Positions 16,452 through 24,135 of a DNA stretch of 64,000 nucleotides are shown piece after piece. This DNA is from an uncultured Eubacterium sp. (GTDB taxonomy: Bacteria > Bacillota > Clostridia > Lachnospirales > Lachnospiraceae): positions 1-64,000 of the forward strand of contig CAJUBQ010000012.1 of the NCBI GenBank assembly GCA_910584595.1. The letters run 5' to 3'. The notes under the pieces were generated by a model. That model saw only the letters and a list, made by a program, of their open reading frames with translations. It made no database searches and had not been told where the DNA came from. The stretch's first letter is position 1, and every line of letters begins with the position of its first letter. A program made the translations under genes and the position numbers.

Positions 16452-17081
16452 ATGAATTCATTGGATTACCAACACGTTTTTCACGAAATCAAAAACACAG
16501 TTACCTTAATTAACAGTTCCGCACAATTGCTGAACACAAAATGCCCGCAGTTAAACACAGAACCTTACTGGGATAATATCAAACATGAAATTTCTTATCT
16601 AAAGAACATGGTTCTTGAAATATCACAAGCCGGCAACGCAGATCATCTGCAAAAACAATTATTGGATATAAATTCTCTTCTGGAAGATATTTGCCGATTT
16701 ATGAAAGATGCATATTCTGAATTAGAATGGAATTTGCAGCTGGAACATCCTCTCCCTTTTGTAAACGCTGACAATATAAAATTAAAACAAGCCATATTAA
16801 ATTTGCTGAAAAATTCTGCTGAAGCTGACTCTGAATACATTACTATAAGAACACAAAGTAAAGATACAAATGTGCAGATTACAATTGCTGACTGCGGCGG
16901 TGGTATTCCTCCAACATTAGAAGAAAAAGTCTTTGATCTTTTTACTACTTCCAAAGAACAAGGTACCGGATTAGGTCTTGCAATTGCACGACAAATTATT
17001 GAATCACACTGTGGCAGTCTTCTCTTAGATAATCGTCCTGGCGAAGGATGCACTTTTACAATTATTCTCCCTGCTGCATAA
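16452..17081 (+). CDS. Minimal soluble sensor histidine kinase, 209 aa
   Basis: The protein consists only of the dimerisation and catalytic parts of a histidine kinase. The H-box FHEIKNTVTLINSSAQLL puts the phosphoacceptor at His11, leaving no room for a sensor domain. The ATP-binding domain follows, with N-box LNLLKNSAEA (about 116-125), G1 ADCGGGIP, F-box VFDLFTTSKEQG and G2 GTGLGLAIA (about 176-184). There is no membrane segment. Such kinases take signals from a partner protein or feed phosphorelays; in this spore-former a link to sporulation initiation is possible but unproven. No response regulator is adjacent. It has its own promoter and a downstream inverted repeat. Confidence 0.9.
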   Translation: MNSLDYQHVFHEIKNTVTLINSSAQLLNTKCPQLNTEPYWDNIKHEISYLKNMVLEISQAGNADHLQKQLLDINSLLEDICRFMKDAYSELEWNLQLEHPLPFVNADNIKLKQAILNLLKNSAEADSEYITIRTQSKDTNVQITIADCGGGIPPTLEEKVFDLFTTSKEQGTGLGLAIARQIIESHCGSLLLDNRPGEGCTFTIILPAA

Positions 17082-17111
17082 ATATAGCTTCATGCAGCTA
17101 CGTAGCTTTTT

Positions 17112-17169
17112 ATGATACATCTTGCTGCCAGAAAGCTCAAAACCTATCTGGCAGTCAGAATGTATTCAT
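17112..17169. terminator. Long imperfect inverted repeat between convergent genes
   Basis: The core stem is CTGCCAGA (17125-17132) pairing with TCTGGCAG (17147-17154). It is extended outward by partial pairing of ATGATACATCTTG with CAGAATGTATTCAT. It sits between the convergent kinase and flavodoxin/SCP2 genes and probably ends both transcripts. A shorter palindrome AGCTACGTAGCT followed by TTTTT lies just upstream at 17096-17111. Confidence 0.6.
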
Positions 17170-17176
17170 GAAAATA

Positions 17177-18181
17177 TTATCCAAAAATAAATATATCATC
17201 TAACATTCGTAATGTCTTAAAATTTCCCTTTGCTGTCAATTCACCAGTCATAAATGCTCGCTGAAACGTCATCTTTCCTGCTATGATACGTTCCAGTACA
17301 TCCGTAGTCATCTTTGCATATACATCCACACCATCCTGTTTACCATAACTGCATTTCAACTGATCTTCATCAACTTCGATTGTTAATGGCTTTCTTTTTC
17401 CATCAATAATAAATAAATATTTTGCTTTAAAATCCGCCTGCGGTTTAAAATGCGACTCCAGATCTTCGATATATGGCACTACAGGTTCGTCATCTTCAAC
17501 AATCTTATCTTTATCCAACAATCCTTTAAATTTATTTGCCAGTTCTTCAATATCTTCCTTTTGCTTTTTCACATACGTATCATCAGATACATATTTAGAT
17601 AACTGTTCGCTTTCTTGCGGGGTTAATCCCAAATCCTGTGTACGAAGCACAGTCTTTGTTACCGCCTGATTGCTGTTCGGTAAACTCTTCATTTTCTGTG
17701 AAATCGTGCGATACAGATTTTCAGCTTTTTTTTCAATAATAACCGAATAATCCTGATTCATTTCAAATGTCAGCAAATCAGCAACATATCCGCACAATCC
17801 CGCACATGGCAGTCCACCTAACATCTCCCATGCATTCGCAAGCGTCAACTCTCCTTCCCGCTCACCATAAGCAGTTGACATTACAACAGGCTGCATATAA
17901 GTCTGACTGATTTTTTCTTTGTCGCCATACAACCAACATGCATCTAAGAATTGCTGCATATAGCCACCAATGCCCAGCCATTCCACTGTTGTAGCAAGTA
18001 TAATCCCATCTGCTTCTTTTATTGTCTGCGGAAGCGTTGCAATACTATTTTTTTGTTCATAAATATTATAACGATCCACTGTCACGCGCAATTCTTCTAA
18101 AACTTGCTGCATTTTATTAATTACATACAAAGACGGATCGTCTAACACACCCCTGCCGCCATAATAAATATTTACTTTCAT
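17177..18181 (-). CDS. Flavodoxin-like NAD(P)H oxidoreductase fused to an SCP2 sterol-carrier-like domain
   Basis: The 334-residue protein has an N-terminal flavodoxin-like domain (1-155), with MKVNIYYGGRGVLDDPSLY and TVEWLGIGGYMQQFLDACW, consistent with an FMN-reductase fold. A helical linker follows (about 170-235). The C-terminal SCP2-like domain (about 240-334) has YLFIIDGKRKPLTIEV, DVYAKMTTDVLERIIAGKMTFQRAFMTGELTAKG and FKTLRMLDDIF. SCP2 domains bind lipids, so a flavoenzyme acting on hydrophobic substrates is plausible. Fusions of this kind occur in Clostridia, but no substrate is known. It is monocistronic; the rhomboid gene lies 77 bp upstream on the same strand. Confidence 0.85.
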   Translation of the reverse strand: MKVNIYYGGRGVLDDPSLYVINKMQQVLEELRVTVDRYNIYEQKNSIATLPQTIKEADGIILATTVEWLGIGGYMQQFLDACWLYGDKEKISQTYMQPVVMSTAYGEREGELTLANAWEMLGGLPCAGLCGYVADLLTFEMNQDYSVIIEKKAENLYRTISQKMKSLPNSNQAVTKTVLRTQDLGLTPQESEQLSKYVSDDTYVKKQKEDIEELANKFKGLLDKDKIVEDDEPVVPYIEDLESHFKPQADFKAKYLFIIDGKRKPLTIEVDEDQLKCSYGKQDGVDVYAKMTTDVLERIIAGKMTFQRAFMTGELTAKGNFKTLRMLDDIFIFG

Positions 18182-18258
18182 ATGCTACCTCTCATTTGTA
18201 TGCTCTCCTCTTATTTAACATAGTATATAGATTTTTAAAAAGAATTTCAAGTGTTCTC

Positions 18259-18897
18259 TTATCTTCTATACAAAACAATACATAAAAAGAATCCTCCAAG
18301 AACTCCGCCAGCGTGTGCCCAATTATCTACTCCCGCAGTTGTAATTCCATAATACAGGCACAAAAGAATCATAAATAACAATCCTTTTGTTGTAAGTCCT
18401 TCAATTTTTCCCTTATTACGGATCGCTGCCCAGGCCAAAGCGCCTATAATTCCAAAAACAGCGCCCGAAGCGCCTGCACAAACTGCATAGGCGCCCGTAC
18501 GAACCATAACATAAAATGACAATAAATTCCCAGCGAACCCCGCACCTATATAAATCATCAAATAACGTAGCGATCCAACTGCTGCCTCCAATTTACTCCC
18601 TGCTGCTGCCAAAAGAATCATATTATTAGCCAGGTGTTCAGCGCCAAAATGTAAAAACATTGCAGTAAATAATCGATAACTTTCACCATTACGCACAAGT
18701 TCCGGATACATTCCTCCATATTCAGCAATAAAAGCGCCATCCAAAGTATTCCCTATCAGCTCCAGAATACACCAGACTGCCACATTAATAATCACTACAG
18801 CAATTGTAACAACCGGGCGTTTTTTCTGACATAAGTCTTCCTTCCAATCTGAATCATGCAAAGTATCTAATCTCACCCTTCTGCTTTTATATCGCAA
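18259..18897 (-). CDS. Rhomboid family intramembrane serine protease
   Basis: Rhomboids cleave transmembrane substrates inside the bilayer. The 212-residue protein has a short cytoplasmic N-terminus and about six membrane helices. The nucleophile is Ser144 in GASGAVFG and the catalytic partner is His195 in WAHAGGVLGGF. The oxyanion-side motif FLHFGAEHLANNM carries His83, His88 and Asn92. Both catalytic residues are present, so it should be active. The substrate is unknown. It lies directly downstream of the Tad locus on the same strand, separated by about 100 bp. Confidence 0.93.
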   Translation of the reverse strand: MRYKSRRVRLDTLHDSDWKEDLCQKKRPVVTIAVVIINVAVWCILELIGNTLDGAFIAEYGGMYPELVRNGESYRLFTAMFLHFGAEHLANNMILLAAAGSKLEAAVGSLRYLMIYIGAGFAGNLLSFYVMVRTGAYAVCAGASGAVFGIIGALAWAAIRNKGKIEGLTTKGLLFMILLCLYYGITTAGVDNWAHAGGVLGGFFLCIVLYRR

Positions 18898-18996
18898 CTA
18901 TGACAGCAATGCAATAGTAATCGTACAGGAAATCTAACTTGTTACATACAATGTCATATGTTACTGAGAAAAACATATCACGTCCTTGCTGCACTG

Positions 18997-20535
18997 TCAA
19001 TGAAAACTATAACATTCTCCTGCAAGACTAATAATATCCCCTTTCTGCAGCATCCTTTTTTCTCTGTACTGCAGCAGCTCTCCATTCACATGTGTTCCAT
19101 TTGTAGAATTTAAGTCTTCTAAAAACGTTCCTTCTTTATCCATCTCAACACTGGCATGCACTCTGCTGACCATTGGAAACGGGATATAAATATCGCTTTC
19201 CTCTTTGTTGCTTCCGATCAGCATCCTGCCTCGTATACAATGAAAATCTCTGGAACGGTCAGCTCCCTGATAAACAAACTGATTTTGAATCTCTTCTGTC
19301 TCTGGCATCAGGCAAACAGTTGGATTACTGCACTGTATAACTTCTTCATCGCCGTCAAATACGGTATTTTCTTCTAAATATTCGGTTTTATCCGTATATA
19401 TTTTTTTTCTGAGCATACGCTTTAATCTTTCTGCAGCCTGATTCCTCAATGACTCTTTTTGCCTTACTTTCGTTATTTGATCTGTTTTACGCATGAAACT
19501 ATTCTCAGATTCTGATTTTAATTGTTGCTGTTCCGTTAACTTCGGATTTAAATGAATATTTGAAGGAATGCTTGAAGGAACATTTGAAGGAATGTCTAAA
19601 TGAGAATTTGAATGTAAATGCTGCTGAATACCATCCAAATCTGAATTATTTTTGTATGGAAATTGCTCTTCTGATATTTGCTTTTCCTCTTTCTTTTTCT
19701 CTTTCTTATTCTTTTCAACAGATATTCGATATAATTCCTGTATATGTTTTTTGTCTCCCAATACTTTGTGAAGCGCGGTCCGTTCTTCCACCACGCATTG
19801 ATAAACGCCATATCCAAGCTGTACCGCCTGTTCGTCCTTATGATCTAATTTCTGTAATAGATACTCCATAAATGTTTTAAACTGCATACATATATTTATC
19901 TGATTTCCAGGCAAATAACAAAAATTCATACGTTCTGCATGATAATCTGCAAACACATACTGAGGTTCCAGCAAAATATCATTTTCTGTCATCATAAAAT
20001 CTTCTGTCTGTATACATGCTTGATCTAAAGAGTTTAAAATAGACTGTAACATCTCAAAATCCAATGTTTTATATTCCAGCAATTGTTCAAGCGACCGTTT
20101 TCCTGTAATATCATAACAGTACTGAAACTGCATACCCTGTTTTTGCTGCTCCATATTTAGAAAATAAGGTATTTCATTATATCGAAACATTTCTATACAA
20201 TCCTGTTCATATATATTATTTCGTATATTTACACCATTTATTCCATTAATGCACTGTTGCTCATTACTGCTATTTTTTTCATTTGTAGAATCCCACTTAT
20301 TACTGCTATTTTTTCCATTAATAGAATCCCGCTTATTACTACAATCCTTTTCGTATATAAAATCTTGTTTATTTATATATTTTTCCTGATTTATACAATT
20401 TTGTTCACTTACACAATCTTGTTTTCTTACACAATCTTGTTCACTTACACAATCTTGTTCACTTACACAATCTTGTTCTGGTATTAATATCAAACTGCTT
20501 TTGTTTAATTTTCTGATATATTTTGCTTTCAACAC
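18997..20535 (-). CDS. DUF6382-type and FHA domain protein of the Tad locus, with hexapeptide repeat insertion
   Basis: The 512-residue protein closes the Tad pilus operon. The N-terminal region matches the DUF6382 type (LIP near 17, then FRYNEIPYFLNMEQ and YDITGKRSLEQLL), but 16 six-residue repeats (residues 20-115, consensus EQDCVS) interrupt it. A Lys/Glu-rich linker follows. The C-terminal FHA phosphopeptide-binding domain (about 430-512) has SRVHASV and DLNSTNGTHVNG. The canonical GR arginine is replaced by serine in LIGSNKEESD, so phosphothreonine binding may be altered. It probably joins pilus assembly to Ser/Thr kinase signalling. No kinase is adjacent. Confidence 0.85.
   Translation of the reverse strand: MLKAKYIRKLNKSSLILIPEQDCVSEQDCVSEQDCVRKQDCVSEQNCINQEKYINKQDFIYEKDCSNKRDSINGKNSSNKWDSTNEKNSSNEQQCINGINGVNIRNNIYEQDCIEMFRYNEIPYFLNMEQQKQGMQFQYCYDITGKRSLEQLLEYKTLDFEMLQSILNSLDQACIQTEDFMMTENDILLEPQYVFADYHAERMNFCYLPGNQINICMQFKTFMEYLLQKLDHKDEQAVQLGYGVYQCVVEERTALHKVLGDKKHIQELYRISVEKNKKEKKKEEKQISEEQFPYKNNSDLDGIQQHLHSNSHLDIPSNVPSSIPSNIHLNPKLTEQQQLKSESENSFMRKTDQITKVRQKESLRNQAAERLKRMLRKKIYTDKTEYLEENTVFDGDEEVIQCSNPTVCLMPETEEIQNQFVYQGADRSRDFHCIRGRMLIGSNKEESDIYIPFPMVSRVHASVEMDKEGTFLEDLNSTNGTHVNGELLQYREKRMLQKGDIISLAGECYSFH
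20191..20478 (-). repeat. 18-bp minisatellite (16 units) inside the FHA gene
   Basis: Sixteen in-frame units of 18 bp encode hexapeptides. The first ones are nearly identical (EQDCVS, EQDCVS, EQDCVR, KQDCVS). They then drift (EQNCIN, QEKYIN, KQDFIY, EKDCSN, KRDSIN, GKNSSN and so on) and end with EQDCIE. The gradient suggests recent duplication at the 5' end and older decay toward the 3' end. No frame is broken. Confidence 0.9.
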
Positions 20536-20596
20536 TAAGATTCCCCTCTCTTAATATTAAACTCTTTCACGATACTTGAAACACACCTTAAATAAC

Positions 20597-20809
20597 TTAT
20601 TTATAATTTTCAAACAAAGAATTTCTACGAACAATTTCTACCGGATCCAATTTTATCAGTTCCTCATGTATTTCAATATTTGTTCGAGCTTCCTGGAATA
20701 GATCAAACCCTAAATTTATTCCTCCCACAATGATAAACAAAGTAATTGGTATCAAAATAGAAGCTTCTACTGTGAAACTGGCTTTCCTTTTACACTTAAT
20801 CACACCCAT
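20597..20809 (-). CDS. TadE-like pseudopilin, 70 aa
   Basis: This small protein has the Gram-positive TadE signature: a basic leader (KCKRKASFTVEAS) followed at once by a hydrophobic helix (ILIPITLFIIVGGINLGF). The Glu of TVEAS is the position 5 glutamate of type IV prepilin-like signals, so it should be cut by a prepilin peptidase. The C-terminal part is short and charged. It starts 1 nt after the prepilin peptidase stop at 20811, so it is co-translated. It probably acts as a minor pilin or assembly initiator. Confidence 0.8.
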   Translation of the reverse strand: MGVIKCKRKASFTVEASILIPITLFIIVGGINLGFDLFQEARTNIEIHEELIKLDPVEIVRRNSLFENYK

Positions 20810-20810
20810 T

Positions 20811-21248
20811 TTACACGCATCCTTTTAAATTATGGAATAAACTTTCACCTGCAAACGCCAATAACAGAAATGGGATAAAGGCAATCTCATATTTTCTGTT
20901 CTTTTTTCGAATGACCGATAGAAATACTGCATAGCCGCCAGATAGAAGCAACGCATATAAAAATATCCTGAATGTATCGGCCCCTCCAAGAAAAATACCT
21001 ATAATCATCAGCAATAAACCATCACCTTCCCCAATACCTCCTTTTGTAATAAACGCCAATAACAGTACAAACAAACCGGTACTGACTGCCGGTACAATTT
21101 CAAACATGGAATGTGTTCCTTCCATAAACCAAAGAAAAACACCTTCCACTGCAAATACAAACAACCAAATCGTACCAATCCGTCTGCTCTTTAAATCCTC
21201 ATAGCCACAAATCACTAAAATTGCCAGAACTGACAATTGCTGTATCAT
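20811..21248 (-). CDS. Prepilin peptidase, A24 family (CpaA/TadV-like)
   Basis: This aspartate membrane protease cleaves prepilin leaders. The 145-residue protein has several hydrophobic helices. The two catalytic aspartates are in GYEDLKSRRI (near residue 17) and GIGEGDGLLL (the GxGD motif, near 75). It is the second A24 peptidase in this locus; the first lies at 28598-29095. It lies between the two TadE-like genes, which are likely substrates. The short length is typical of TadV. Confidence 0.88.
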   Translation of the reverse strand: MIQQLSVLAILVICGYEDLKSRRIGTIWLFVFAVEGVFLWFMEGTHSMFEIVPAVSTGLFVLLLAFITKGGIGEGDGLLLMIIGIFLGGADTFRIFLYALLLSGGYAVFLSVIRKKNRKYEIAFIPFLLLAFAGESLFHNLKGCV

Positions 21249-21289
21249 AAATTCCTCCTAAAATATCTGTCTAAGTTCTTTTTTTATAT

Positions 21290-22267
21290 CTATTTTCCAC
21301 ATTTACTGCACATTCTTTTCTCCGTAGCTTTTGATTTTCTTATCATATAAATACTTCTTTTCAATCCGCCGCACGTTAAACTACTGTGATAACGATCGCC
21401 ATAATCTGTAATGTATACCATTGTACAGTTTGGCGCTGAGCTTTCACACCTTTCACATTTATAATATTTTCCTCCGTTTTTATTCCGACTGCTCCCTATC
21501 TGTTTATAATTTGTTGCCCGGATAGACAAATCAAGATAAGTACAAGTTCTGCTGGCATGATATACTGTTCCATGTTCTGTGTAATAAAGCCATGTATCCT
21601 CATTGTTCATGTCTTGTCCAATAACATAACCAATCCACTTTCTGCACTTTACCTGCTGAACAATACGATATTGAATATTTCCAGGCAATGCTACCGGCAG
21701 CTTCATTTTATAAATTGCTTTTAATACTACATAATTTCCTGAAAAATCTGACTGCATCAGACTAATTCCAGCTATGCCATTGCTAATATATTGTGTTGGA
21801 CATTTTTGTTTTTTCAACTGCTTTTCAAATAGCGCTTTAGCCCGTATCATTCCTAAAACAGTAGCTCCATCCCGCCGCGCATCCATACCGCTACTGCATT
21901 CTTCTCCATCTATTTGATCGCTTTTTACTGTTTCAGGTTCTTCAAGATCAACATTGTTTTTGGCCTGCCCGCTGTACTCTGCAGCAACTCTTCTGCCTGC
22001 ATACTGTAAAGCTTGTGATACTCCGGTCTGCACCTGGAGAACCCGAAAAAAATAAAGAATAAATACCATAAAACATACAAAAAAAGGTATTACAACTGCT
22101 GCTTCTACTGTCAGCAAAGCTTTTACGCAGGTGCATCGGGCTGTCCCTCTGTTTTTTGTATCAGAATTTAAATGGTTCAAAACGTTTTTCACACTGATAG
22201 AGAGAGATTTTATAATATGTATATTTATATATCCGGATCCATTCTGTTTAACTTCGAGGGACAACAC
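21290..22267 (-). CDS. TadE-like pilus protein with Cys-rich C-terminal repeats
   Basis: The 325-residue protein has a TadE-type segment, KALLTVEAAVVIPFFVCFMVF, near residue 50, giving a prepilin-like leader and one membrane helix. The middle resembles TadE-like extracellular regions. The C-terminus holds two related Cys/His units: VYHASRTCTYLDL..YKCERC and YHSSLTCGGLKRS..RMCSKCG, resembling a small metal-binding module seen at the ends of some secreted proteins. The apparent start is GTG, with a leader longer than usual for TadE, so the true start may be further in. It lies between the DUF5702-type gene and the prepilin peptidase gene. Confidence 0.8.
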   Translation of the reverse strand: MLSLEVKQNGSGYINIHIIKSLSISVKNVLNHLNSDTKNRGTARCTCVKALLTVEAAVVIPFFVCFMVFILYFFRVLQVQTGVSQALQYAGRRVAAEYSGQAKNNVDLEEPETVKSDQIDGEECSSGMDARRDGATVLGMIRAKALFEKQLKKQKCPTQYISNGIAGISLMQSDFSGNYVVLKAIYKMKLPVALPGNIQYRIVQQVKCRKWIGYVIGQDMNNEDTWLYYTEHGTVYHASRTCTYLDLSIRATNYKQIGSSRNKNGGKYYKCERCESSAPNCTMVYITDYGDRYHSSLTCGGLKRSIYMIRKSKATEKRMCSKCGK

Positions 22268-22308
22268 GATGCACCTGCCTTCCTTATTAATTTTTCAATA
22301 TATCTAAA

Positions 22309-23898
22309 CTATCTGGCGCCTTCTTTTGGATGAATATAAGAAAATTTATAAGCTTCCTCATAGTGATAGCCCTTTTCAGACAAACGGGCAATCGTTACAA
22401 ACGTTAAAAAAATCTGTCTAGCATGATATTTATGAGTTGTCTCCATAGCCGTAATCATACAGTCCAACTTCACTTGTTCGTAACCTTTATATAACCGTAT
22501 ATTTTTTTCCAACAAATTTGCAAAACGATTTCCTGTTTTTTTAAGATTTTCGATAGCCAAAAATGTCTGTAAATAATCTTCATATTCAAATCCGCTTTGA
22601 ACTTCTTTCGATTTTATCGCATTCTGAAAAGGAACAGAAGCCGCTTCTGTTAAACTTACCGTCCAGTTTTCTGCTGACTTTACCACTGCAACCTTTCCAC
22701 CGGTAAATAATGTACGCAGCTCTGTAATACTTTCTGCATACGCCCACGAAGCAAGAATCCCCATCTGAATTGCTTTCACTGCCGCTGGAATCTGTGCTAC
22801 TGCTGCGATGGATGCCGCAACAGCAAATGCTTCTTCACACTTTACTGTATCCGTCATTAAATATGCAAAATTAATTCCTTCCCTTATCAATAACAATCTG
22901 GATGCCATTTTTTTTAAATTATCTTCATCTGAATCTTTTCCAAACAAAAGATATTCCTGTTCATATGCAAGTGCATGTGGCAATGAATCTTTATTGATAA
23001 AATTAGAAGTATATTTTTTCAAATACTGCAAAATCACAATTTTGTCCATCATGCCAGAAGAACCAGAGCTATCATAATTTCCTGCATTTAACGTACGTTT
23101 CTCAATTCCATCTTCCTTTGATATCTGCTTAGATGAAACTCCCACTTCACTTGAAAGAATCTGTGATAATAAAGGCGAACCTTTAGCATTTTTTATTTCT
23201 TCCATAGGATTTTCGACTTCCGGTCCTATCCTGCTATCTGTATTTCGTTCTGCTTCCAGATCCGCTTTCTGACTTAATATTGCCTGCCCTTTGCTTTTTA
23301 CATTTGATCTTAACAGCAGCTTTCTGTTTGCAGTTTCCTGCTCTGCTTCTTTTGCCTGCTCAATTGTTTCAAGCGCACCGTCAAGATATTGATCTGCTTT
23401 CTCTCCCTGCTTTCCTGATTGCTGCACATCCGTTATTTTTTTATATACATCCTCTGCCAGATCAGCAGCAAATTCTTTTTTCATAAACTGTGATATTTGT
23501 TTGAGCAAAGGTTCTGCATTCTGATCTGTTGCAAGTTCATAACGTACAACGCTGCTTTCAGTCACATTCATTTGCAGAAAATTACTGTACCTTCCAAAAC
23601 CAACCACTGTCGGGTTCAGATTTTCCTGTCCTAATTCCTGCATTTTTTGGTTCACTTTTGACAAAAGCAGCTGTCCGCTATCATAACTGCTGTCAAACAT
23701 CAGCAAATGATAATTCTGCCAGGCAGGGACTTGATATTCAGCAAATACTGACTCTGTAACACTTTGACTATTTAGTACAGCCATCATCCTAAGCATCATA
23801 AATCGAGACCCCTCCAAAAGCGCAAACAACAAAGATGCGACAACCATAAGCATCAAACTCATAAATATGGTAATGCTCCCCGTTCTCCTAAGCTTCAT
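22309..23898 (-). CDS. DUF5702-type (TadG-like) pilus-associated protein, 529 aa
   Basis: The N-terminus GSITIFMSLMLMVVASLLFALLEGSRF is a pseudopilin-like leader plus helix, typical of the DUF5702 proteins that accompany Gram-positive Tad loci. The rest (about 40-529) is mostly helical and charged and is predicted to face outside. One hydrophobic Ala-rich stretch (EEAFAVAASIAAVAQIPAAVKAIQ) lies near residue 360. Its role is probably in anchoring or assembling the pilus, by analogy with TadG. The gene is flanked by the small Flp-like pilin gene (15-bp gap) and the TadE-like gene (41-bp gap). Confidence 0.8.
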   Translation of the reverse strand: MKLRRTGSITIFMSLMLMVVASLLFALLEGSRFMMLRMMAVLNSQSVTESVFAEYQVPAWQNYHLLMFDSSYDSGQLLLSKVNQKMQELGQENLNPTVVGFGRYSNFLQMNVTESSVVRYELATDQNAEPLLKQISQFMKKEFAADLAEDVYKKITDVQQSGKQGEKADQYLDGALETIEQAKEAEQETANRKLLLRSNVKSKGQAILSQKADLEAERNTDSRIGPEVENPMEEIKNAKGSPLLSQILSSEVGVSSKQISKEDGIEKRTLNAGNYDSSGSSGMMDKIVILQYLKKYTSNFINKDSLPHALAYEQEYLLFGKDSDEDNLKKMASRLLLIREGINFAYLMTDTVKCEEAFAVAASIAAVAQIPAAVKAIQMGILASWAYAESITELRTLFTGGKVAVVKSAENWTVSLTEAASVPFQNAIKSKEVQSGFEYEDYLQTFLAIENLKKTGNRFANLLEKNIRLYKGYEQVKLDCMITAMETTHKYHARQIFLTFVTIARLSEKGYHYEEAYKFSYIHPKEGAR

Positions 23899-23913
23899 CT
23901 TAATCCATCATCC

Positions 23914-24093
23914 TTAATCTATAGTCGAAACATCCGTTGCACCTTTTGTTATCGTATCAAAAATTTCTTTTACCAATTTCCGCAGGCTGTCTTTAAAAAT
24001 TAATACCAAACCGATTAAGACTACCAGTATTAATATTAACTCCACAACACCGATTCCATCTTCCTCTTCCAAAAATTGAATAAAATTTTCCAT
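23914..24093 (-). CDS. Flp-type major pilin candidate, 59 aa
   Basis: The ATG at 24093 opens a 59-codon frame ending in TAA at 23914. The product starts MENFIQFLEEEDGIGVVELILIL, continues through one hydrophobic helix and ends ITKGATDVSTID. The GVVEL core with a glutamate after the cleavage site is the Flp pilin (class IVb) signature; cleavage would fall at G-V within EEDGIGVVEL. The C-terminal tail is short, as in Flp pilins. It lies between tadC and the DUF5702-type gene, the usual place for the Gram-positive Flp subunit. It is short enough to be missed by gene finders. Confidence 0.85.
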   Translation of the reverse strand: MENFIQFLEEEDGIGVVELILILVVLIGLVLIFKDSLRKLVKEIFDTITKGATDVSTID

Positions 24094-24135
24094 ATACTTA
24101 CCTTTTCCTTTCTTTCCTTAATATATTTCTATGAT

